NCBI GenBank assembly: GCA_003231795.1
Contig: QIJI01000509.1
Coordinates: forward strand, 1-16,700
DNA: 16,700 nucleotides
From: Gammaproteobacteria bacterium
GTDB lineage: Bacteria; Pseudomonadota; Gammaproteobacteria; GCA-001735895
Reading direction: 5' to 3'
A program made the position numbers and the translations under genes. The notes under the pieces were generated by a model that was given only the letters and a program-made list of their open reading frames with translations, ran no database searches and was not told where the DNA came from. This document shows positions 1 through 10,193 of this stretch, piece after piece; position 1 is the first letter of the stretch, and every line of letters starts with the position of its first letter.

Positions 1-1783
1 CCCAGTCGCCGGGGACCTCTCCGGCTAGCATTTTCTGACGACTGTCCATGATTTTTGAGATTCGCGAATGCAACTCGAACCCGTCGGGTAAAGTCAACAT
101 CTTTTTACCTAGCTGCTGTATTTTATCAGCGCTAACGCCGGTATTCGGCGTAATATTAACATCGCCATCCTGCAAACCGGCCCAGTCCCGTGCGGCTCCC
201 GGTTCCAGCCCTGAAATTACGTTCAGCGCTACCGCACCACCCTCATCGAGTGCTCGCCGGTAATCGGCAATCATCTGGTCAACCTTTTCCTGGGTCAGGA
301 ATCCTTCGTCGATCAAACGCCTGGCATGCAATTCAACCAGTCTTGGATGTTTGCGAATTGCTTTATACATTAGTGGCTGGGTAACTGCAGGCTCGTCAGC
401 TTCATTATGTCCATAGCGGCGATAGCAGACCATATCGATGACAACATCCTGCTTGAAGGTTTCACGATACTTGATCGCGATTTCAGCGATGAATACGCAA
501 GCCTCCGGATCGTCCCCGTTGACGTGGAAAATGGGTGCCTGCACGATACGTGCGACCTCGGTGCAATAGAGCGATGAACGCATATCACGGGGATTACTGG
601 TGGTGAATCCGATCTGATTGTTAACGATAATGTGGATAGTACCGCCGGTTTTGTAACCACGGGTTTTACACATGTTGAAGGTTTCCATCACCACACCCTG
701 CCCGGCAAAGGCAGAATCACCATGGATTAATACCGGCAGGACATCGTTGGTGGTGCGATTATTGAAACGTCGCTGACGCGCACGCACCGACCCCTCGACG
801 ACCGGATCGACTATCTCCAGATGGGAAGGATTAAATGCCAACGCAAGGTGCATCGGGCCTGAATCAGTAAAAATGTCAGATGAAAATCCCTGGTGATATT
901 TGACGTCGTAGTTAGAGTTATCACTCATTTCGACATTACCTTCAAATTCGTCAAACAAATCGCTCGGCATCTTGCCAAATATATTGGTCAATACATTCAA
1001 TCTGCCACGGTGTGCCATACCGATAACGACTTCATGGGTACTGGTGGCCCCAGCCTGCTGAACTACCCGATCAAGGATCGGAATCAGCGACTCACCCCCT
1101 TCAAGTGAAAATCGTTTCTGACCGATATAACGGGTGTGTAAATATTTTTCCAGATTCTCGGCAGCTATGACCCGGTCGAGAATTCGATTTCGGCGCCCTT
1201 CGCGAAAATTCGGTGTCGATAACGAGGTTTCGAGTTGCACCTGAATCCAGCGTTTCTGTTCACGATTTTCAATATGCATGTACTCAGACCCAATGGTTCC
1301 ACAATAGGTCTTTTCGAGTCGGTCGACAATTTCCCGCAACGGTGCTTGCTCGACGCCGTATAGCGTACCGGTGTTAAACACGGTATCGAGATCGGCCTTA
1401 CTCAGGTCGTTGCCTTCCAGTGTTATATCCTTGACTTCAGGATTCTGGTTCATGCCGAGCGGGTCGAGGCGGGCTTTCTGATGACCTTTGATGCGGTAGG
1501 AGTTGATCAACTGCAATACGGACACCTGCCTGGAATCCGCAGCCACGGTTGTGGTTGCGCCATTGCTTCGCTTGCGGGTCATTACCACAGCTTTCATCTG
1601 CGCTTGAATCGTAAGGTGGTCCTGGTCCGGTTCGAGTCCGCCGTTATTTAACTGCGCAAACCAGTTGCGCCAGTTTTCGTCGACATCGTTTTCGTCATTC
1701 AGATATCGTGAGTAAAGTTCTTCCATGAATACAGCATTGCTCCCGTGAAGATAGCTTTCCTGCTGCAGTTTTTTCATACTCAT
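1..1783 (-). CDS. sucA: 2-oxoglutarate dehydrogenase E1 component, N-terminal 594 residues (cut by left edge)
   Basis: This is the thiamine-diphosphate-dependent E1 subunit of the 2-oxoglutarate dehydrogenase complex. It decarboxylates 2-oxoglutarate and succinylates the lipoyl group of E2 (SucB) in the TCA cycle. The reading frame is open from the start at 1783 to the window edge, about 60% of the usual ~930-940 residues. Recognisable stretches are the N-terminal E2-binding type segment (SYLHGSNAVFMEELY), GMAHRGRLNVL with H258 near the E. coli active-site His, FNPSHLEIVDPVVEGS, HGDSAFAGQGVVMET, the ThDP/Mg stretch NGDDPEAC near residue 424, and CYRRYGHNEADEP. Two ATGs lie six bases apart (1783 and 1777). 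An AGGTGA sits 4 bases before the first and 10 before the second; either may be used. sucB is expected just beyond the left edge. No sdh gene precedes it; its upstream neighbour is the divergent ettA. Confidence 0.97.
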   Translation of the reverse strand, partial: MSMKKLQQESYLHGSNAVFMEELYSRYLNDENDVDENWRNWFAQLNNGGLEPDQDHLTIQAQMKAVVMTRKRSNGATTTVAADSRQVSVLQLINSYRIKGHQKARLDPLGMNQNPEVKDITLEGNDLSKADLDTVFNTGTLYGVEQAPLREIVDRLEKTYCGTIGSEYMHIENREQKRWIQVQLETSLSTPNFREGRRNRILDRVIAAENLEKYLHTRYIGQKRFSLEGGESLIPILDRVVQQAGATSTHEVVIGMAHRGRLNVLTNIFGKMPSDLFDEFEGNVEMSDNSNYDVKYHQGFSSDIFTDSGPMHLALAFNPSHLEIVDPVVEGSVRARQRRFNNRTTNDVLPVLIHGDSAFAGQGVVMETFNMCKTRGYKTGGTIHIIVNNQIGFTTSNPRDMRSSLYCTEVARIVQAPIFHVNGDDPEACVFIAEIAIKYRETFKQDVVIDMVCYRRYGHNEADEPAVTQPLMYKAIRKHPRLVELHARRLIDEGFLTQEKVDQMIADYRRALDEGGAVALNVISGLEPGAARDWAGLQDGDVNITPNTGVSADKIQQLGKKMLTLPDGFELHSRISKIMDSRQKMLAGEVPGDW

Positions 1784-1938
1784 GGCTTCACCTGTATGTG
1801 GACTCTCTACTTTGTAGCGCAACTTGAGGCTTTCGCCAATTTCAACCTGGAGTTACCTTAGTTTTTAGGTACTTGATTCTGCCCTTCTTGATCACGAAGT
1901 AACAGATCAATTATCAATATTCCCGGTTTTCGAGACCC

Positions 1939-1944
1939 TATAAT
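1939..1944 (+). promoter_or_regulatory. candidate -10 box for ettA
   Basis: A perfect TATAAT lies about 68 bases upstream of the ettA start, in the 228-base region shared with the divergent sucA. I cannot find a convincing -35 hexamer 16-18 bases before it; the best local sequence is AT-rich. It is therefore a weak call. The sucA promoter must lie in the same interval, but I could not pick one out. Confidence 0.3.
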
Positions 1945-2011
1945 AAACGAAGCTGTTTTTAATTCTAGCGGCACTGTTAGAATACCCGCATTTTGAGACA
2001 GGACCAGCGCA

Positions 2012-3684
<1,673 letters not shown>

Positions 3685-3685
<1 letters not shown>

Positions 3686-4524
3686 TGAGCGATCTGGACA
3701 AACTATTCAAACGCCTAGACCTGCTGCTCGACCGGGTTGAAAAAATCTTTCCGGCCACTGCCCGAACTGAAACCAGACCCGGATTTCAGGCCTATCGCTG
3801 GATTGATGGAGGCATGGAGGGCATATCCAAGTTTGACGAGGTCGATCAGAATGACTTGTTGCACCTCGAGCGTCAGAAGAATTTGCTGTCGCGCAATACC
3901 GCTCAATTTATAAAAGGCGACCTGGCCAACAATGCACTGCTATGGGGTGCACGGGGCACCGGCAAATCATCGTTAATCAAGGCACAACTGAGCGAATTCG
4001 GTGAACAGGGTCTGTGCATTGTTGAAATTCCAAAAGCGGCAACTTCCGAACTGTTTGAAATCATCCGCACCCTGGCCGCTGACAGTCGTCGATTTATTAT
4101 ATATCTCGATGATTTGTCATTTGAAGCACAGGATGATTCGTACAAGGCCCTGAAAGCCTGCCTCGAAGGTTCGCTGCAACCACAACCTGAAAATGTCGTC
4201 ATCTATGCCACTTCTAATCGGCGTCACCTGATGCCCGAAACCATGAAAGATAACCTCGACAGTACCATGGTCGATGGACAGCTCCATCCCAGCGACAGTA
4301 TCGAAGAAAAAATCTCCCTCTCTGATCGCTTCGGCTTGTGGTTATCTTTCCATCCTTTCACCCAGGATCAGTATCTGGCCGTGGTTGAACAGGCTTTGCT
4401 CACCAGAGATATGGAAATGAATGCTGACGCACGTACTGAATCGCTCAGATTCGCCACCAGTCGCGGTTCACGAAGCGGTCGAATCGCAGTGCAATTTACC
4501 GCCTTCTGGGCCAGCTTGCAGTAA
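3685..4524 (+). CDS. DUF815-type AAA+ ATP-binding protein
   Basis: A 279-residue P-loop ATPase of the DUF815 family (PF05673), whose biochemical role is not established as far as I know. Visible motifs are Walker A GARGTGKSS (88-96), Walker B FIIYLDDLSFE with D142 and D143, a sensor-1-like YATSNRRHL with N178, SLSDRFGLW (211-219) as a possible arginine-finger region, and SRGSRSGR (259-266) as a sensor-2-like stretch. The first ~80 residues are an all-helical family-specific domain. There is no signal peptide or membrane span, so it should be cytoplasmic. The ATG overlaps the ettA stop codon by one base, and GGAAG lies 4 bases upstream inside ettA. This implies shared expression with EttA; a link to ribosome state is only inferred. 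It converges with the aldehyde dehydrogenase gene across 57 bases with no obvious terminator. Confidence 0.9.
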
Positions 4525-4581
4525 CACGCCAAACTGACCATTTATCGCCAGCAGCGATGTTTCAACTAATGTAAACAGGCC

Positions 4582-6057
4582 CTAACGCATGGTGAAAGGA
4601 TTTGCCATAGGCTCAGTTGAAGTATTGATCCAGACCGTTTTTGTGCGCGTATAGTCGTAAATGGTATCGATGCCGCTTTCGCGCCCCGAACCGCTGTTTT
4701 TAAATCCGCCAAACGGTGCGATTGGTGATATCACGCGATAGGTATTAACCCAAACGATTCCCGAATGGATCGCATCTGAAACCCGCAGCGCACGCGCAAT
4801 ATTCGACGTAAACACACCCGAGCCCAGGCCGAAGGCAGAATTATTGGCCATCTCAATAGCCTCTTCCTCGGTATCGAAACTAAGCGCAGACAGGATCGGG
4901 CCGAACATTTCTTCGCGTACGGTACGAATATCCTGATGCGGGCAATCAAGGATGGTCGGACTGTAATACCAGCCTGCATCGAGGCCTTCCGGGCGTTTGC
5001 CGCCAAACAACAATTTGGCACCTTCGCTGACCGCCTGGTCGACCGATTCACTAATGTGATCGAGCTGTTCGCGCGTGCACAAGGGTCCGACCTGGGTATC
5101 TTCAGCCAGCGGATCACCAATGCGAATCTGTTCGGCTCGCTCAACCAGCTTCTCCAGAAACTGCTCGCGAATGCTCGAATGTATAAATACTCTTGAGCCA
5201 GCAACGCAACTTTGACCCGCCGCTCCAAAATTACCGGCAATAACGCCATTCACGGCCGATTCCAGGTCGGCATCATCAAACACCAGAATCGGTGACTTTC
5301 CGCCCAGTTCAAGCGACACCACGGCAAAATTTTCAGCGCTATTGCGAACGATATGGCGCGCCGTTTCCGGCCCGCCGGTAAACGCGACCCGGGCAACATC
5401 AGGGTGACTGGTGAGCATTCGACCACAAGGCTCACCGTATCCCGTAATAATATTGACGACACCCGGTGGAAATCCGGCCTGCTCAATAATTTTTGCGAAT
5501 TCAAACATCGGTGCTGGTGCTATTTCCGATGCCTTCAATACAACCGTATTACCCGCTGCCAATGCCGGACCCAGCTTGGTCGCAGTCAGAAACATTTGCG
5601 CATTCCAGGGCACCACTGCAGCAACCACGCCGATCGGTTCACGTTTGGTATAAACGTGCATATCCGGCTTATCGATAGGCAGGGTCGCACCCTGTATCTT
5701 GTCTGCAAGACCAGCGAAATAATAATAGTAGTCGGATACATACCCGGTTTGAGCGCGGGTTTCCTTGGCCAATTTGCCGCTATCAATCGTTTCGACTTCG
5801 CCAAGCATCTGCGAATTCTCGGCAATCAGGTCACCGAGCCGGTGCAGTAGTTTGCCACGTTGCGTTGCATTCATTGCAGCCCAGGGACCCGACTTTAACG
5901 CACGACTGGCCGCAGCAACCGCGCGATTGACTTCGGGCTCTCCGGCAACGGCAGCAGTCGCCCAGATTTCACCGGTGGCTGGATTGATCGAATCGAGTTT
6001 GCTACCGTCGGCAGCATCACACCATTCCCCGTCGATATACATTTGATAATGTTTCAT
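4582..6057 (-). CDS. NAD(P)-dependent aldehyde dehydrogenase
   Basis: Oxidises an aldehyde to the carboxylic acid with NAD(P)+. It is a full-length 491-residue ALDH-superfamily protein with all catalytic residues: N152 in VVPWN, K175 in LKASE, general base E250 in LELGGKSP, nucleophile C284 in GQSCVAGSR, and cofactor residues E383 and F385 in EEMFGP. The coenzyme-loop sequence FTGGPETA (227-234) is typical of the superfamily. The opening YQMYIDGEW and the segment DYYYYFAGLADKIQG resemble broad-specificity ALDHs that often get uncertain substrate names (hydroxybutyrolactone or gamma-aminobutyraldehyde type), so I leave the substrate open. The start is supported by GGGGA about 8 bases upstream. 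It diverges from the cyclic-nucleotide-binding gene, and nothing in the context identifies a pathway. Confidence 0.95.
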   Translation of the reverse strand: MKHYQMYIDGEWCDAADGSKLDSINPATGEIWATAAVAGEPEVNRAVAAASRALKSGPWAAMNATQRGKLLHRLGDLIAENSQMLGEVETIDSGKLAKETRAQTGYVSDYYYYFAGLADKIQGATLPIDKPDMHVYTKREPIGVVAAVVPWNAQMFLTATKLGPALAAGNTVVLKASEIAPAPMFEFAKIIEQAGFPPGVVNIITGYGEPCGRMLTSHPDVARVAFTGGPETARHIVRNSAENFAVVSLELGGKSPILVFDDADLESAVNGVIAGNFGAAGQSCVAGSRVFIHSSIREQFLEKLVERAEQIRIGDPLAEDTQVGPLCTREQLDHISESVDQAVSEGAKLLFGGKRPEGLDAGWYYSPTILDCPHQDIRTVREEMFGPILSALSFDTEEEAIEMANNSAFGLGSGVFTSNIARALRVSDAIHSGIVWVNTYRVISPIAPFGGFKNSGSGRESGIDTIYDYTRTKTVWINTSTEPMANPFTMR

Positions 6058-6125
6058 GAAAATATTCCCCGCCTGACAAGCGCCAAGACTAGCCTTAAAT
6101 CGGGGTCTATTAAAGAAAAATACAA

Positions 6126-6148
6126 GAAACCATTTCGTTTCCTATAAT
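6126..6148. promoter_or_regulatory. Candidate operator plus -10 box between the ALDH and cNMP-binding genes
   Basis: An inverted repeat GAAAC-N6-GTTTC (6126-6130 and 6137-6141) sits directly against a perfect TATAAT on the plus strand (6143-6148), about 100 bases before the cNMP-binding gene. A symmetric site overlapping the -35/-10 spacer region would suit a repressor. The arms are only 5 bp and I see no good -35 hexamer, so this is a suggestion only. Confidence 0.25.
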
Positions 6149-6245
6149 TACTGGTATGCCACAGCCCTTGAATTGTATTGATTCACGTGCCAATCTTTAC
6201 GCATTGACCCTGAAAAACGCGCGTTAGCGTTTGGAGCACTTCATT

Positions 6246-6716
6246 TTGGACCTTGCGCAAGAAACCGATTTACTTCGCAATATTCCGATGTTTGCGAAGA
6301 TGGAAACATCGAAACTCAAGTTGCTGGCCTTCGCCAGTGAAATAGTTTCTTTCGAGCCAGGTGATGTCGTTATGAATATTGGCGATAGCGCTGATGTCGC
6401 CTATGTCATTATGCGTGGCGCCGTCGATATTATTACCGAAACCGATGCCGGTCCCGTGGTTACGGCAACACTTTCTGAGAATCAACTTATCGGCGAACTG
6501 GGTTTACTCAACAATACCCCCAGAATTGCAACTCTGGTCGCCAATGGCGAGCTTAAGGCAATGAAGATTACCGATGAAATGTTTTTCAGAATGCTACGTG
6601 AAAATTCTGAAGTTTCACTCGATGTCATCCGCATGCTGAGCGACAAACTCACCAAATCCCATGCCCAGGTAGAAAAGTTGCAGCGACAAATCAGTCATCA
6701 GGACAGCGACCGATGA
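6246..6716 (+). CDS. Stand-alone cyclic-nucleotide-binding domain protein
   Basis: A small soluble receptor made almost entirely of one CAP-type cNMP-binding domain (156 residues), with no DNA-binding helix-turn-helix and no catalytic domain. It begins DLLRNIPMFAKMETSKLKLLAF, runs through the beta-roll (FEPGDVVMNIGD, YVIMRGAVDII) and carries an intact phosphate-binding cassette IGELGLLNNTPRIAT. There E84 should hold the ribose 2'-OH and R93 the cyclic phosphate. A C-terminal helix with heptad-like spacing follows (MLSDKLTKSHAQVEKLQRQ). No ATG fits. I chose TTG at 6246 because GGAG ends 9 bases before it; TTG at 6231 (5 residues longer) is possible but contains that GGAG and lacks a ribosome site of its own. 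It overlaps the HD gene by ATGA. The ligand could be cAMP or cGMP; the cyclase 0.7 kb away is the obvious source. Confidence 0.88.
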   Translation: MDLAQETDLLRNIPMFAKMETSKLKLLAFASEIVSFEPGDVVMNIGDSADVAYVIMRGAVDIITETDAGPVVTATLSENQLIGELGLLNNTPRIATLVANGELKAMKITDEMFFRMLRENSEVSLDVIRMLSDKLTKSHAQVEKLQRQISHQDSDR

Positions 6717-7366
6717 CCCAACCGGGGCCGGGCCAAATCGACGGTCTCGACCGTTTCCAGGCCTTGTGGCAACGCTGCCTGATCCCGGGCACAGACGATC
6801 ACAGCGACTCAATTTATCAACGTCTGGTCGCCGCTTATGGCGAGACTCATCGCCACTATCATACGCTCTCGCATATCAGACATTGCCTGCAACAGTTGGA
6901 TCTTTGTAAAGCGCAGCTTGTGGGCCCGGATGCGGTCGAAACATCAATCTGGTTTCACGACGTCATTTATCAGTCCGGTGCTCCCGATAACGAAAACCGT
7001 AGTGCGCAACTTTACCGCGAGCTGGCTGTGGATGTGCATCAAAATGATTTTTGTCAACGGGTTGAAGACATGATTACCGCGACAGCTCACAATAAAACAC
7101 CGCCTGCCCGGATTGACGAGCAGTATTTGGTTGATATCGATTTGTCCAGTTTCGGGCTTTCGTGGGACGATTTTCTGCGCGACAGTCGAAATCTGCGTCT
7201 GGAGAGTTCACATTTAAGTGATTCAGACTATCATCGACGGCAGGGAAACTTCCGTAAGAGCCTGCTCGCGCGCGAGTGTTTTTTCTATACCGATTACTTT
7301 TACCAGCGCTACGAAACCCAGGCGCGTGAAAATATCGAGCGTTATTTTGAACATATGCCTGAGTAG
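6713..7366 (+). CDS. HD-superfamily metal-dependent phosphohydrolase (COG4339-type)
   Basis: A 217-residue cytoplasmic protein of the predicted HD-superfamily phosphohydrolases. Metal-ligand candidates are in order: RHYHTLSHI (47-55, H50 and H54), WFHDVIY with the H82-D83 doublet, the following PDNENRSA (91-98), TATAHN with H126, and VDIDLS with D141/D143. The C-terminal part has the family stretch ending in ARECFFYTDYFYQRYE. Its substrate is unknown; nucleotides are usual for HD enzymes. It starts inside the end of the cNMP-binding gene (ATGA overlap), so translation is coupled. Being paired with a cyclic-nucleotide receptor and facing a cyclase, it may hydrolyse a nucleotide of that pathway, but this is inference and it is not an HD-GYP or class I phosphodiesterase. 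Confidence 0.85.
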   Translation: MTQPGPGQIDGLDRFQALWQRCLIPGTDDHSDSIYQRLVAAYGETHRHYHTLSHIRHCLQQLDLCKAQLVGPDAVETSIWFHDVIYQSGAPDNENRSAQLYRELAVDVHQNDFCQRVEDMITATAHNKTPPARIDEQYLVDIDLSSFGLSWDDFLRDSRNLRLESSHLSDSDYHRRQGNFRKSLLARECFFYTDYFYQRYETQARENIERYFEHMPE

Positions 7367-7397
7367 TAACCTCAAATAAGCCGGAATAAGCTGCAAA

Positions 7398-8732
7398 TTA
7401 TTTCAGCGTATAAATTCTGACAGGCCGGTTCAGACCCCGCACCGACACTTCATCCAGCTCGGAAAAATCAAAGAGTCCTTCGGGAATCCTGGAAATCGTG
7501 CTTTCGGATACAATAATCCGGGTGCCATAATCTTTGTTCAACTGCTCCAGTCGGGCAGTCAAATTGACATGCTCGCCGTGTACCGTATAAGCCACCCGGT
7601 CACCCGAGCCGACCAGACCCCCAACCACGTTTCCGGTGTTGATACCGACGCGTGTATTGAATGGAATTCCGTCGCCGAACTCGACACCTTCGAGCACGTT
7701 TTGAATCTCCCTCGCCGCACGCACCGCGTTACTGGCATGATCTGCATCGGCTTTAGGCATATTAAATGTGGCCAACACCGCATCCCCCTGGAACTGGCTG
7801 ATGACGCCTCCAAACTCGCTAATGGGTCCGGAAATTAAAGTGAAATATCGATTCAGCGCTTCAATTAACTGTTCGGGAGCCAGGTCTTCACTAATCGACG
7901 TAAACCCTTCAATATCGGTAAATAATATGGTGCATTCATTGACCTCACCTTTACCGGTCGTGGCACCCTCTTCCGACTGAATCACTTTCTGCGCTACTTC
8001 CTGTGGCACAAATCGCGACAAATCACGCGCCGCACTACCCTCGATCACTGATTCAATCAGCAACTTTCTGGCTCGATGCAATGCCAGTCCCAGAACGCCG
8101 GTTACCATCAGTATGGATATAACCTTGTCGAATTCCGCACCGATCAAGACACTGTTCGAAGTCATATACTCGATATAATTGCGGGTAATCATCATATCGG
8201 CCGGGTCGCTCAGCAATACATAAGCCACCATCAAACTCCAGCCCACGGCAGCACTGACACCCGTTGCAATGACAAAACGAGGGTCGAAGTGCAACGCTCG
8301 AATCGCGATGAAAATGAACAGGTAAAGCAAGGTTGGAGCTTTTAGATAAAACGACGGTGGTTGTTCGTATTGCAGGTGAAAACTCCAGATCAGCCCAAGC
8401 AACAACGCAATATCCACTACAGCAGACAGATAAAGCATCCAGTCCGGTAACTTGCGTTGTAGTGCCAGCCTTAGACGAATCAGGCTGAATCCAAAATATA
8501 GTCCTAACACCCAGGGCACAGGTGCAAAATCAACATCCTGCGTAAAGGTTTTCGGTGATAACACGTATAACAGCGTGAATACACTGACGATCACCAACTG
8601 AATAGTGCTGATCAGGATTTCGCTGCGTTCCTGCTGATCCTGGATCAATTTCAGCAAACGCGCGGGAAGTACCGTTTTCCCGGTCTGATTGACCGCAGAC
8701 GATAACCCTGAATTTGCTGATTTATTGCTCAA
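7398..8732 (-). CDS. Membrane-bound class III adenylate/guanylate cyclase
   Basis: A 444-residue inner-membrane cyclase. Residues 40-220 hold six predicted hydrophobic spans (about 40-60, 72-90, 98-118, 132-147, 152-174, 202-219), forming a MASE-like sensor region. A linker DLSRFVPQEVAQKV follows, then a class III catalytic domain (265-444). Metal ligands are D273 (FTDIEGFT) and D317 (QGDAVLATFN); transition-state residues are N390 and R394 (HVNLTARLE). The usual purine-selecting Lys/Asp pair is Gln313 (ISQFQGD) and Thr383 (AYTVHG), so cAMP versus cGMP cannot be read off directly. The start is TTG at 8732, supported by GGAG 7-8 bases upstream; no ATG fits. It converges with the HD gene and diverges from the first glycosyltransferase gene. 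Confidence 0.93.
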   Translation of the reverse strand: MSNKSANSGLSSAVNQTGKTVLPARLLKLIQDQQERSEILISTIQLVIVSVFTLLYVLSPKTFTQDVDFAPVPWVLGLYFGFSLIRLRLALQRKLPDWMLYLSAVVDIALLLGLIWSFHLQYEQPPSFYLKAPTLLYLFIFIAIRALHFDPRFVIATGVSAAVGWSLMVAYVLLSDPADMMITRNYIEYMTSNSVLIGAEFDKVISILMVTGVLGLALHRARKLLIESVIEGSAARDLSRFVPQEVAQKVIQSEEGATTGKGEVNECTILFTDIEGFTSISEDLAPEQLIEALNRYFTLISGPISEFGGVISQFQGDAVLATFNMPKADADHASNAVRAAREIQNVLEGVEFGDGIPFNTRVGINTGNVVGGLVGSGDRVAYTVHGEHVNLTARLEQLNKDYGTRIIVSESTISRIPEGLFDFSELDEVSVRGLNRPVRIYTLK

Positions 8733-8758
8733 TACTGACTCCGGATCGAAGTTTCTAC

Positions 8759-8789
8759 ATTATGCAGTTATGACCTGAGTGCTTGTCAA
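8759..8789 (-). promoter_or_regulatory. Candidate sigma70-like promoter for the cyclase gene
   Basis: On the minus strand a consensus TTGACA (8789-8784) is followed, after a long 19-base spacer, by CATAAT (8764-8759), 27 bases before the TTG start. Both hexamers are good but the spacer is longer than the usual 16-18 bases, so activity may be weak or need an activator. Confidence 0.3.
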
Positions 8790-8885
8790 TGATTCATATT
8801 CAACGCGTAAAAATACCCCGTTTGCAGTGCGTTTAACCACATTTCAGTGTAGTCTGCACCGGTTACTCAGTCAGGCGCGGGTGAA

Positions 8886-10094
8886 ATGAGAGATCGGCTG
8901 GATCAATCGCGGATTTTAATTTATAGCCACGATTCATTCGGGCTCGGGCATTTACGTCGTTGCCGTTCGATTGCCCATTCACTGGTAGGCCGTTACAAGG
9001 GTTTGTCGGTACTGATTCTATCCGGATCGCCCATCATCGGAAGTTTCGATTTCAAGGCGCGTGTCGATTTCGTCCGAATTCCCGGTGTGATCAAACTGAA
9101 GGACGGCGAATATACATCGCTCGGCCTACATATCGACCTAGAACAAACCCTGTCGATGCGCGAATCAATTATCTATCACACCGCGATCAGCTTTAAACCC
9201 GATATATTTATCGTCGACAAAGAACCTACCGGACTGCAAGGTGAAGTTACCAGCACGCTGGAAATGCTCAAACAACAAGGTACCGTTAACGTGCTCGGCC
9301 TACGCGATATCATGGATGAGGCAAAGCAGCTCAGTCTTGAATGGGAGCGAAAGAAGGTGCCACCGGTACTTGAAAATCTGTATCACGATATATGGGTTTA
9401 TGGTCTTGAGGAAATGGGCAGCCCGATCGACGGTCTTGGTTTGTCCAGTGCGATAGCCCGAAAAGTAACTTTTACCGGTTACCTCAATCGCGAAGTACCG
9501 AGTAATCGCAACTGGATTTCGCCGATAGACCTCGAAGATCCTTTTCTACTGGTTACCGCCGGCGGCGGTGGCGATGGTGCCGAACTGGTCGACTGGGTTA
9601 TTAGCGCCTATGAATTCGATTCGCAGCTACCGCTACGTGCGGTCATTGTTACCGGTCCATTCATGCAGGCGAGTGATCAACAGAGTTTCAACGAACGCTG
9701 CGAAGCGTTAACCAACGTCGAAATCCTGACTTTTGACAGTCACATCGAGTTGTTAATGGACAGGGCGAGTGGCATCGTTGCCATGGGCGGATATAATACA
9801 TTTTGCGAAATCCTGTCGCTGGACAAGCCTGCGCTGATCATTCCCAGATCAGTTCCCCGGCAGGAGCAATTGATCCGTGCGGAACGCGCGGTCAGGCTCG
9901 GACTGGTCAGCATGTTAAATCCAGCCCAGGGCCGCGAGCCGGGTAAGATGGCTGCGGCACTACGAGAACTACCGATGCAATCCCGTCCGTCATCCAGACA
10001 CATAAAGGGCTTGTTGGCAGGGCATGAGAACATTGCTGAAATCACACGCCAGTATCTCGATACTCCGGATCAACAAGAAATCGGCAACGCCTGA
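8886..10094 (+). CDS. MurG-like GT-B glycosyltransferase (COG4671-type), first paralogue
   Basis: A 402-residue predicted cytoplasmic glycosyltransferase with the two-domain GT-B layout of the MurG/COG4671 group. The N-terminal domain starts with RILIYSHDSFGLGHLRR, whose glycine-rich loop (GLGH, 19-22) is typical for acceptor/phosphate contact. The C-terminal donor-binding domain starts near LLVTAGGGGDG (221-231) and includes MGGYNTFCEIL (300-310) and PRSVPRQEQLIRAERA, the usual site for the nucleotide-sugar. There are no membrane spans. No alternative start lies in frame after the stop at 8850-8852. The ribosome site is poor (AGG 10 bases upstream, GGGTGA too close). It is followed by a second paralogue in the same frame. 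Donor and acceptor are unknown; its neighbours point to glycan or glycolipid synthesis. Confidence 0.85.
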   Translation: MRDRLDQSRILIYSHDSFGLGHLRRCRSIAHSLVGRYKGLSVLILSGSPIIGSFDFKARVDFVRIPGVIKLKDGEYTSLGLHIDLEQTLSMRESIIYHTAISFKPDIFIVDKEPTGLQGEVTSTLEMLKQQGTVNVLGLRDIMDEAKQLSLEWERKKVPPVLENLYHDIWVYGLEEMGSPIDGLGLSSAIARKVTFTGYLNREVPSNRNWISPIDLEDPFLLVTAGGGGDGAELVDWVISAYEFDSQLPLRAVIVTGPFMQASDQQSFNERCEALTNVEILTFDSHIELLMDRASGIVAMGGYNTFCEILSLDKPALIIPRSVPRQEQLIRAERAVRLGLVSMLNPAQGREPGKMAAALRELPMQSRPSSRHIKGLLAGHENIAEITRQYLDTPDQQEIGNA

Positions 10095-10123
10095 AAACGG
10101 GCGCGAAACCGGTCATGGAATCT

Positions 10124-10162
10124 GGCCCTGAAATTCGGCCCTGAAATCTGGCCAAGAAACCA
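10124..10162 (+). repeat. 13-base tandem repeat, about three copies
   Basis: Three head-to-tail units of 13 bases occupy the gap between the two glycosyltransferase genes: GGCCCTGAAATTC, GGCCCTGAAATCT and GGCCAAGAAACCA. A fourth, much-decayed unit may be 10163-10175. The third and fourth units carry the AGGAGA that could serve as the ribosome site of the next gene. Units 1 and 2 differ at only the last two bases, so copy number could vary between strains. Confidence 0.75.
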
Positions 10163-10193
10163 GGAGAGAATCATTAGTTCGTCCCCCTGTGTC

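Noticed and set aside
4525..4581. Terminator between the DUF815 and aldehyde dehydrogenase genes
   Set aside because: I found no stable stem followed by a T run in this interval.
5353..5850. Plus-strand 165-residue open frame inside the aldehyde dehydrogenase gene
   Set aside because: It is antisense to a full-length, well-conserved ALDH; the composition looks like a shadow frame.
7367..7397. Terminator between the converging HD and cyclase genes
   Set aside because: Only 31 bases, with no inverted repeat of useful length and no T run.
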